From an uncultured Chloroflexota bacterium (GTDB taxonomy: Bacteria; Chloroflexota; Limnocylindria; Limnocylindrales; Limnocylindraceae), in contig CAIJIA010000005.1 in NCBI GenBank assembly GCA_903820655.1, forward strand, positions 1 through 6,922: 6,922 nucleotides of DNA. The letters run 5' to 3'. The notes below the pieces were generated by a model that saw nothing but the letters and a program-made list of their open reading frames with translations, searched no databases and had not been told where the DNA came from. Made by a program: the position numbers and the translations under genes. Below, one piece after another: positions 1 through 5,600 of this stretch; positions within the stretch are counted from its first letter, which is position 1, and each line of letters starts with the position of its first letter.

Positions 1-3
1 ACC

Positions 4-429
4 ATGGCACAGAAGATCCGCGCAACCGTCACGCTGCAGCTCCCCGCGGGTGGGGCAACTCCAGCGCCACCTGTCGGTACGGCCCTCGGGCCTCACGGCA
101 TCAACATCGTCGAGTTCACGAAGTCGTATAACGAGAAGACCTCCGACCGCAAGGGCGAAGTGATTCCAGCCGTTATCACGATCTTCGAGGACCGCTCGTT
201 CACCTTCGTTCTCAAGACGCCACCAGCTGCGGACATGATTCGCAAGGCGGCGGGCATTGAGAAGGGTGCTGGCGATCACAAGGCCGGCAACGTCGGCAAG
301 ATCACCCGCGCACAGGTGCAAGAGATTGCAACCAAGAAGATGGCTGACCTGAACGCCCCAACGATTGAGGCAGCCTGCAAGATGATCGAGGGATCAGCAA
401 AGTCCATGGGAGTAGAGGTCGTCGCCTGA
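4..429 (+). CDS. rplK: 50S ribosomal protein L11
   Basis: Complete 141-residue protein of the usual L11 length. L11 binds the 23S rRNA GTPase-associated centre at the base of the L7/L12 stalk and takes part in factor-dependent GTP hydrolysis and the stringent response. The N-terminal domain (about residues 1-70) has the proline-rich APPVG loop (P22, P23), the classic thiostrepton contact region, followed by HGINIVEF. The linker DRSFTFVLKTPPAA leads into the rRNA-binding C-terminal domain with KAAGI, VGKITRAQ and a final SMGVEV, all typical of the family. Two positions in the loop differ from the common PPVGPALGQ pattern: T26 instead of Pro and P30 instead of Gln. The ATG is three bases from the window edge, so its ribosome binding site and any L11 leader are outside. 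The start agrees with the family N-terminus. It is the first gene visible in the operon, 62 nt before rplA. Confidence 0.98.
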   Translation: MAQKIRATVTLQLPAGGATPAPPVGTALGPHGINIVEFTKSYNEKTSDRKGEVIPAVITIFEDRSFTFVLKTPPAADMIRKAAGIEKGAGDHKAGNVGKITRAQVQEIATKKMADLNAPTIEAACKMIEGSAKSMGVEVVA

Positions 430-440
430 CGATCGCCGCA

Positions 441-484
441 ACCCCGCGGTGAAGGGGGAGGCCGACAAACGGCCGACAAGGAGG
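441..484 (+). promoter_or_regulatory. rplK-rplA spacer: tandem GGCCGACAA repeat and rplA ribosome binding site; possible L1-binding element
   Basis: GGCCGACAA occurs twice, at 460-468 and 471-479, with an 11-nt period. The two GGCC blocks (460-463 and 471-474) can pair around a 7-nt loop. Just upstream is GGTGAAGGGGGA. This GUGAAGG...GGCC...GGCCGA arrangement recalls the RNA motif that ribosomal protein L1 binds in its own mRNA, as I remember it from archaeal L1 operators. The outer helix of that motif is not evident here, so the regulatory role is speculative. The ribosome binding site AAGGAGG at 478-484 is clear and sits 7 nt before the rplA ATG. It overlaps the end of the second repeat, so any protein bound there could block rplA initiation. 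Confidence 0.35.
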
Positions 485-491
485 AAACGAA

Positions 492-1196
492 ATGGCAAAG
501 CACGGTAAGCGTTACATCGAAGCGGCAAAGCTGGTTGATCCAGAGAAGCAGTACGAGCCAACCGAGGCCGCTGCCCTGGTAAAGAAGACCGCGACCGCGA
601 AGTTCGACCAGACGATCGAGGTCCACATCCGCCTCGGCGTCGATCCACGACAGTCCGACGAGATGGTGCGTGGCACCATCGGCCTTCCACACGGCACCGG
701 CAAGCGCGTGCGCATCGCCGTCTTCGCCCAGGGCGAGAAGGCGAACGAGGCGACCAAGGCCGGCGCAGATGAGGTCGGCGCCGCCGATCTGATCGCGAAG
801 GTTGACGGTGGCTGGAGCGACTTCGACGTTGCCATTGCAACGCCAGACATGATGGGTCAGGTCGGTAAGCTCGGTAAAGTGCTCGGCCGCAAGGGCCTGA
901 TGCCGAACCCGAAGGCCGGCACGATCACCAACGACCTCGAGCGCACCATCGCTGAGTTGAAGTCGGGCCGCGTGGAGTTCAAGGTCGACAAGGCCGCGAT
1001 CATCCACCTCGGCTTCGCCAAGGCGAGCTTCAGCGAAGCGCAGATCGTCGGAAACCTGGCGACCCTGCTCGACGCCGTGAACCGCTCCAAGCCAACGGGC
1101 CTCAAGGGCACCTTCATCAAGGGCGTCAGCATCTCAGCCTCCATGGGGCCTGGTGTTGCCGTTGACGTACCAGCACTGCTGGCGGTCGCGGGGTAA
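492..1196 (+). CDS. rplA: 50S ribosomal protein L1
   Basis: Complete 234-residue L1, normal for bacteria. L1 forms the mobile L1 stalk of the 50S subunit, helps move and release E-site tRNA, and in many bacteria represses the L11-L1 mRNA. The N-terminal KRYIEAAKLVD and Y-x-P-x-E-A segment, the FDQTIEVHIRLGVDPRQSD strand, and RGTIGLPHGTGK are characteristic. Domain II runs roughly from residue 70 to 160 and contains the near-invariant GRKGLMPNPKAGT signature (about residues 132-144). Domain I resumes with GRVEFKVDKAAIIH. The C-terminus has LKGTFIKGVSISASMGPGVAVD. An AAGGAGG site 7 nt upstream fixes the ATG. It follows rplK by 62 nt and is followed by a long structured spacer before rplJ, which splits the L11-L1 pair from the L10-L7/L12 pair as in other bacteria. 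Confidence 0.98.
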   Translation: MAKHGKRYIEAAKLVDPEKQYEPTEAAALVKKTATAKFDQTIEVHIRLGVDPRQSDEMVRGTIGLPHGTGKRVRIAVFAQGEKANEATKAGADEVGAADLIAKVDGGWSDFDVAIATPDMMGQVGKLGKVLGRKGLMPNPKAGTITNDLERTIAELKSGRVEFKVDKAAIIHLGFAKASFSEAQIVGNLATLLDAVNRSKPTGLKGTFIKGVSISASMGPGVAVDVPALLAVAG

Positions 1197-1470
1197 ACTC
1201 CCCATCCGCGTCGGCCCGGCTGGCCGACCGAACATAGCGCCCGAGTGGAGACGCTCGGGAGACGAAATACGACGATTCGCCGAAGAGGGCCTGTGACCCC
1301 CGCCGTGAGGCAGGGGACTTAAGTCACTCAGAGGTCAACCGCAAGGTCGACCAACGAGTGGGCATGCTGAGGCAGAGGGTTTCTCGCGGAACGCGCGACC
1401 CCCTGTGACGCGAAGAGTTGCAGGGGTGCCAGCTGCATCCGCCGAGACGCACCGGCCTGTGCGTCCAGAG
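1197..1470 (+). ncRNA. Structured 5' leader of rplJ, probable L10 leader (autoregulatory mRNA element)
   Basis: This non-coding stretch lies where bacteria carry the L10 leader, the mRNA structure bound by L10 or the L10(L12)4 complex to shut off its own synthesis. Hairpins I can pair by hand are: 1210-1216 with 1222-1228 (7 bp); 1240-1247 with 1252-1259 (8 bp, GAGA loop); 1297-1304 with 1309-1316 (7 bp plus one C/A mismatch, GUGA loop); 1333-1340 with 1345-1352 (7 bp plus one A/C mismatch, GCAA loop); 1384-1388 with 1394-1398 (5 bp); 1400-1407 with 1419-1426 (8 bp, two of them wobble); and 1446-1452 with 1459-1465 (7 bp). Three loops are GNRA tetraloops, a sign of selected RNA structure. There is no T-run, so I do not call an intrinsic terminator, and I see no convincing promoter. 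I could not match the conserved kink-turn of the Rfam L10 leader family with certainty, so the family name rests on position plus structure, and the boundaries are approximate. Confidence 0.55.
1400..1440 (+). promoter_or_regulatory. Pair of mutually exclusive hairpins in the rplJ leader
   Basis: One hairpin pairs CCCCUGUG (1400-1407) with UUGCAGGGG (1419-1426). A second pairs GGGUGC (1424-1429) with GCAUCC (1435-1440) around a 5-nt loop. They share bases 1424-1426, so both cannot form fully at once. Such alternatives are common in RNA switches. Here they lie about 30 nt before the rplJ ribosome binding site and could translate L10 binding into a change of initiation. The pairing is seen; the switching is inferred. 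Confidence 0.35.
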
Positions 1471-1484
1471 AAGGAGGAACCGTG
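1471..1484 (+). promoter_or_regulatory. Ribosome binding site and GTG start of rplJ
   Basis: AAGGAGG at 1471-1477 lies 4 nt before GTG at 1482. It starts five bases after the 7-bp hairpin 1446-1465. No in-frame ATG gives a better match to the L10 N-terminus, so GTG is the start. It is the only non-ATG start among the six genes here, and the close spacing may hold down or fine-tune L10 synthesis. Confidence 0.85.
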
Positions 1485-2009
1485 CCAACGCAGAAGAAGC
1501 GCAGCACGATCGATTCGCTCGCGAACGAGCTGTCGAAGAGCCGTGGGCTCATCCTTACCTCGTACCGAGGTCTTACGGTGTCGGATTTCGCCGCCATCCG
1601 TAACACGCTTCGGCCGCTGGGGATCACGTACCGGGTGGTGAAGAACCGCCTGATGCGAGTCGCCGCAAACGAGGCGGGGAACGCCACCCTTCCGTCACAC
1701 CTCTCCGGCCCGACGGCAATTGCCTTCGGAACGGGAGATGAAGCGGTTCTGGCCAAGACGGTACTGGCGGCCCTGAAGGCCTACCCAGCCGCTGAGGTCA
1801 GGGGGGCCATCCTGGGAACGTCGATTCTCGACCTTGCCCAGCTGACGGCACTCTCGAAGCTCCCAAGCCGCGAGGTGCTCTTGGCCACGGTGGCTGGGGC
1901 ATTCCAGGCACCGGTCCAGAAGCTCGCCTTCCTCTTCAATGCTCCGCTGCAGAAGCTGGGCTACGCCCTCGGTGGGCTGAAGACGAAGCGCGAGTCCGAA
2001 GGGGCCTAA
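1482..2009 (+). CDS. rplJ: 50S ribosomal protein L10
   Basis: Complete 175-residue L10 of normal length. L10 binds the 23S rRNA next to L11 and holds the L7/L12 dimers on its C-terminal helix, forming the flexible stalk that recruits IF2, EF-Tu, EF-G and release factors. The N-terminal domain shows KKRSTIDSLANELSKSRG, TSYRGLTVSDFAAIR and the family hallmark YRVVKNRLMRVA (residues 50-61). SGPTAIAFGTGD and the segment ending at LSKLPSREVLLATVAG follow. The C-terminal stalk helix contains two near-repeats 11 residues apart, QAPVQKLAF (142-150) and NAPLQKLGY (153-161), then a degenerate third turn. This fits binding of about three L7/L12 dimers, though the count is inferred. The basic, acidic tail KTKRESEGA ends the protein. 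It starts with GTG after a structured leader and is followed by rplL after 64 nt. Proline codons lean to CCG here, unlike the CCA habit of its neighbours. Confidence 0.97.
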   Translation: MPTQKKRSTIDSLANELSKSRGLILTSYRGLTVSDFAAIRNTLRPLGITYRVVKNRLMRVAANEAGNATLPSHLSGPTAIAFGTGDEAVLAKTVLAALKAYPAAEVRGAILGTSILDLAQLTALSKLPSREVLLATVAGAFQAPVQKLAFLFNAPLQKLGYALGGLKTKRESEGA

Positions 2010-2041
2010 CCGCCGGTAGTCCGGTCCATTTTGTAACAATC

Positions 2042-2057
2042 CAGCCCATCTGGGCTG
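2042..2057 (+). promoter_or_regulatory. Hairpin just upstream of the rplL ribosome binding site
   Basis: CAGCCC (2042-2047) pairs with GGGCUG (2052-2057) around a 4-nt loop, 5 nt before the AAGGAGA ribosome binding site (about 2062-2068) of rplL. It is preceded by an AT-rich tract, ATTTTGTAACAAT (2028-2040), that stands out in this GC-rich DNA. L7/L12 must be made in several-fold excess over L10, so a structure here could set rplL translation or mRNA processing. That role is inferred. Confidence 0.4.
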
Positions 2058-2073
2058 AAAGAAGGAGAGAATC

Positions 2074-2463
2074 ATGGCAAAGCTCACTACCGATCAGATG
2101 CTCGAGGCCGTCAGCGAGATGACCGTCCTGGAGCTTTCCGAGTTCGTAAAGGCGTTCGAGGAGAAGTTCGGCGTTAGCGCCGCCGCTCCAGTCGCCGTTG
2201 CCGCGGCCCCAGCCGCTGGTGGCGCCGCAGCAGGTGGCGATGCCGCAGGCAGCGACTCCGTCTCGGCCGTCCTTTCGGACGTCGGAGCGAACAAGATCCA
2301 GGTCATCAAGGTGGTGCGCGAGCTCACCGGCCTCGGCCTCAAGGAGGCGAAGGACCTGGTGGACGCCGCTCCTAAGGCAATCAAGGAGGGGATCTCCAAG
2401 GCCGACGCCGAGAAGATCGTCGCCGCGCTCGCCGAGGCTGGCGCCAAGGTCGAGATCAAGTAA
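2074..2463 (+). CDS. rplL: 50S ribosomal protein L7/L12
   Basis: Complete 129-residue L7/L12, the multi-copy stalk protein that contacts translational GTPases. The N-terminal dimerisation and L10-binding domain spans about residues 1-33 (MLEAVSEMTVLELSEFVKAFEEKFGV). A flexible hinge rich in alanine, glycine and proline covers about 35-60. The C-terminal domain includes GANKIQVIKVVRELTGLGLKEAKDLVD (about 71-97), which is the factor-binding face, and the ending AEAGAKVEIK, all very close to the family. The hinge-to-domain junction is unusual: the widespread EKTEFDV motif is replaced by GSDSVSAV (about 59-66), with no obvious frameshift. A strong AAGGAGA site precedes the ATG. It is spaced 64 nt from rplJ, and a 185-nt structured spacer separates it from rpoB. 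Confidence 0.98.
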   Translation: MAKLTTDQMLEAVSEMTVLELSEFVKAFEEKFGVSAAAPVAVAAAPAAGGAAAGGDAAGSDSVSAVLSDVGANKIQVIKVVRELTGLGLKEAKDLVDAAPKAIKEGISKADAEKIVAALAEAGAKVEIK

Positions 2464-2477
2464 CAATTCGGCGAATA

Positions 2478-2504
2478 CCCCCCGTCCCAGCGTGGGGCGG
2501 GGGG
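2478..2504 (+). promoter_or_regulatory. Very stable 12-bp GC hairpin after rplL
   Basis: The arm 2478-2489 (six C, then GUCCCA) pairs without mismatch, with one G-U wobble, to 2493-2504 (UGGGGC, then six G) around a 3-nt GCG loop. It lies 14 nt after the rplL stop. No T-run follows, so it is not a standard intrinsic terminator. In E. coli the equivalent spacer holds a partial attenuator and an RNase III processing hairpin, and this could play either part: lowering rpoBC transcription relative to rplL, or protecting the 3' end of a processed rplL mRNA. Confidence 0.6.
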
Positions 2505-2510
2505 AGCGCC

Positions 2511-2530
2511 ACCCCCTCCGAGGAGGGGGT
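2511..2530 (+). promoter_or_regulatory. Second GC hairpin, a 20-bp perfect palindrome
   Basis: ACCCCCUC (2511-2518) pairs with GAGGGGGU (2523-2530) around CGAG. It is only 6 nt from the first hairpin. Its C5 and G5 arms can also pair with the G6 and C6 arms of that hairpin, so alternative folds are possible. It too lacks a following T-run. Confidence 0.55.
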
Positions 2531-2570
2531 CTAGGGTGCCCCGCTTGCCAGGTTTGGCTCTGGGGTCTAG
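2526..2570 (+). repeat. Direct repeat GGGGTCTAG (two copies) bounding an imperfect hairpin
   Basis: GGGGTCTAG occurs at 2526-2534 and 2562-2570. Because CTAG is self-complementary, 2531-2534 can pair with 2567-2570, CCCC (2539-2542) with GGGG (2562-2565), and GCCA (2547-2550) with TGGC (2555-2558), giving a branched or interrupted stem. The same DNA contains the candidate promoter at 2545-2573. It may therefore act in DNA rather than RNA, and the structure may be a by-product. Confidence 0.35.
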
Positions 2571-2573
2571 TAT
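2545..2573 (+). promoter_or_regulatory. Candidate sigma70-type promoter for rpoBC
   Basis: TTGCCA (2545-2550, 5 of 6 to TTGACA) and TAGTAT (2568-2573, 4 of 6 to TATAAT) are separated by the ideal 17 bp. Initiation would be expected near 2580, leaving a leader of about 69 nt before rpoB. A dedicated promoter here would let the polymerase genes be expressed apart from the ribosomal genes. This is a by-eye consensus match. Confidence 0.4.
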
Positions 2574-2579
2574 CTCCTT

Positions 2580-2593
2580 TCGCCCTCGGGCGA
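2580..2593 (+). promoter_or_regulatory. Short hairpin at the predicted 5' end of the rpoBC transcript
   Basis: UCGCC (2580-2584) pairs with GGCGA (2589-2593) around CUCG. It falls at the predicted start of transcripts from the 2545-2573 promoter, where a 5'-terminal stem would protect the mRNA from decay. On a longer read-through transcript it would be the last hairpin of the attenuator-like cluster. Function is inferred. Confidence 0.3.
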
Positions 2594-2635
2594 CCATTTA
2601 ACAGCGTCCATATCGCCGAGCGTCCAGGATCGACG

Positions 2636-2641
2636 AAGGAG
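2636..2641 (+). promoter_or_regulatory. Ribosome binding site of rpoB
   Basis: AAGGAG lies 7 nt before the ATG at 2649. It decides the start of a protein whose first dozen or so residues (MPTRTAASASATGG) are not conserved in the family. Confidence 0.85.
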
Positions 2642-2648
2642 CCGCCGC

Positions 2649-5600
2649 ATGCCGACTCGCACCGCCGCTAGCGCCAGCGCCACCGGAGGCCGCAAGTTCT
2701 ATTCGCGCATCCCTGAGATCCTCGAAATCCCAAATCTTATTGACCTACAGACCAACTCCTTCGCCGCATTTGTCGGCCCCGAGTGGATCCCTGGCGCGAC
2801 ACCGCTGCCAAAGGGGACCAAGACCTTCCTCGCCGAACTCCTTGAAGAGATCAGCCCAATCCGCGACTTCACCGGCAAGCGCCTGGAGCTGAACTTCCTC
2901 GATTACGAGTTCAAGGACGAGAAGGTCACCGAAGACGATGCCCGCGCAAAGGACCTGACCTATGCACGCCCACTGATGGTGAACGCCGAGTTGAAGGTTC
3001 TTGAGACCGGCGAAATTCGACGACAGCAGATTTACATGGGCGACTTCCCATGGATGACCACGCAGGGCACCTTCATCATCAACGGCGCAGAGCGTGTCGT
3101 TGTTTCGCAGCTCGTGCGCTCGCCTGGCGTCTTCTACACCGACACCGTTGATCCTGTTTCGGGTCGCGGCCTCTGGTCAGCAAAGGTTATCCCAAACCGC
3201 GGTGCATGGCTCGAGTTCGAGACCAGCGGTAAGGATCAGCTCTACGTCAAGGTTGATCGCAAGCGCAAGATTGCAGCCACGTCGCTGCTTCGCGCCGTTG
3301 GCTATGAGACCAACGATGAGATCGCCGGACTCTTCTCACGACTCACCAGCAACCCGGAGCATCCGTATCTCGCGAACACGCTTGAGAAGGATGGCACGGC
3401 AACGCGCAGCGAGGCACTCGTTGAGGTGTACAAGCGACTGCGACCTGGCGATCCACCAACGGGCGACAACGCACGATCGCTCGTTGAGAATCTCTTCTTC
3501 AATGGTCGGCGGTATGACTTGGGTCGCGTCGGCCGCTACAAGTTCACCCAGCGCCTCAGCGAGACGGCAGAGCGCATGGGCATCGAGCTTCCGGGCCCAG
3601 AGGTGCGCACGCTGACGCGCGAAGACCTCGCCGCAATTGTTGGCCACCTGATCCTCGCGAACGAGGGTGGCGCACATCGTGACGTGACCGACCACCTTGG
3701 CAACCGCCGCGTGCGCGCCAACGGCGAGTTGATCATGAACGCCTTCCGTGTCGGCCTCCTGCGCATGGAGCGCGTCATCAAGGAGCGCATGACCATTCAG
3801 GAAGACGACAAGGCAACGCCAAGCGCGCTCGTCAATGTGCGACCAGTTGTCGCTGCAATGAAGGAGTTCTTCGGCGGCTCGCAGTTGAGCCAGTTCATGG
3901 ATCAGACGAACCCACTCGCCGAGCTCACCAGTAAGCGTCGCCTCTCAGCCCTCGGGCCAGGCGGACTCTCGCGAGAGCGCGCCGGCTTCGACGTTCGCGA
4001 CGTCCACCACAGCCACTACGGCCGCATCTGCCCAATTGAAACGCCAGAAGGCCCAAACATCGGCCTGATCGGCTCGCTCGCAACCTTCGGTCGCGTCAAC
4101 GAGCTCGGCTTCATCGAGTCGCCATACCGCCGCGTCAAGGAGGGCCGCGTCACGACCGACGTGATCTATCTCGCCGCCGACGAAGAGGAGCGCTACGCGA
4201 TCGCCCAGGCGAACGCTGAGCTCGATAGCAACTCGCATCTGGTTGGCGAGCGCATCTACTGCCGTAAGGGCGAGGGCTTCGAGCTTGTCGAGCCAACGCG
4301 CGTCGACTTCATGGACGTGTCGCCAAAGCAGGTCGTCTCCGTTGCCACTGCCCTCATTCCGTTCCTCGAGCATGACGACGCCAACCGCGCACTCATGGGT
4401 TCCAACATGATGCGTCAGGCGGTTCCGCTCCTGCAGCCACATGCGCCAGTCGTTGGCACCGGTGTTGAGGGTCGCGCCGCGCGCGACTCCGGCCAGGTGG
4501 TCATCGCGCGCCGTCCAGGTGTTGTCACATCCGTTGCCGCCGACCTGATCGTGGTTGAGCCAGACGATGCTGCAAACAAGAAGGACATCGATCACTACCC
4601 ACTGCTCAAGTTCGTGCGATCGAACCAGGGGACCTGCTTGAACCATCGACCAGCCGTTGAGGTTGGCGACCGTGTGAAGCCGGGTCAGGTGATCGCCGAC
4701 TCCATGTCGACCGAAGGGGGCGAGCTCGCCCTTGGCCAGAACATCGTCGTCGCCTACATGTCGTGGGAGGGCGCGAACTACGAGGACGCGATCATCATCA
4801 GCGAGCGACTCGTCCGCGAAGACGTCTTCACCTCCATTCATATTGAGAAGCACGAAATCGAGGCACGCGACACCAAGCTCGGGCCTGAAGAGATCACGCG
4901 CGACATCGCCAACGTGCCTGAGGAGCTCCTTGCGAGCCTTGACGAGCGCGGCATCATCAACGTTGGCGCCGACGTGCGCCCCGGCGACATCCTGGTGGGC
5001 AAGATCACGCCGAAGGGTGAGACCGAGGTCACTGCTGAAGAGCGACTCCTCCGCGCGATCTTCGGTGAGAAGGCGCGCGAAGTGAAGGACTCCTCGCTGC
5101 GACTGCCACACGGCGAGCGCGGCACCGTCGTCGAAGTGCGCGAGTTCCATCGTGAAGAGGTTGATCTCGCCCCAGGCGTGAACCAGCTGGTGCGCGTCTC
5201 CATTGCACAGAAGCGCAAGATCTCGGTCGGCGACAAGATGGCCGGTCGACACGGCAACAAGGGCGTCGTTTCGCGCATCCTGCCAGTGGAAGACATGCCG
5301 TACCTGCCAGACGGCACGCCCGTTGACATCATCCTCAACCCACTCGGCGTGCCGAGCCGCATGAACATCGGCCAGCTCCTCGAGACGCACCTTGGCTGGG
5401 CGCTCGCAAAGCAGAACCTGAAGGGTGCAACGCCAGTCTTCGACGGCGCAACGGAAGAGAACATCATCGCCGAGCTCGAAGCCGCTGGCCTCCCAGCCGA
5501 CGGCAAGATCACGCTGCGCGATGGCAAGAGCGGCAAGGAGTTCGATCGACCGATTACGGTCGGCGTCACCTACATGCTCAAGCTGCACCACCTTGTCGAA

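Noticed and set aside
276..1007. Minus-strand open frame of about 243 codons across rplK and rplA
   Set aside because: It spans two well-supported genes and their spacer on the other strand, has no family resemblance, and is low-complexity, as expected for a shadow frame.
1162..1199. Promoter at the end of rplA (TTGACG with TAAACT)
   Set aside because: The spacing is about 26 bp, far from 17, and no -10-like hexamer occurs at the right distance.
1316..1325. 10-bp palindrome GACTTAAGTC in the rplJ leader as an operator
   Set aside because: It is short, could arise by chance, and lies among hairpins with no nearby promoter. There is no support for a DNA-binding protein.
1405..1641. Plus-strand open frame overlapping the rplJ leader and rplJ start
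   Set aside because: It is out of frame with L10, arginine-rich, and crosses a structured leader. I see no leader-peptide logic or matching ribosome binding site.
2028..2040. -10 element in the AT-rich tract before rplL
   Set aside because: The match to TATAAT is poor in every register and I see no -35 hexamer at suitable spacing.
2478..2530. Intrinsic terminator after rplL
   Set aside because: The stems are strong enough, but neither is followed by a run of T, so a standard Rho-independent terminator is not supported. I kept them as regulatory hairpins instead.
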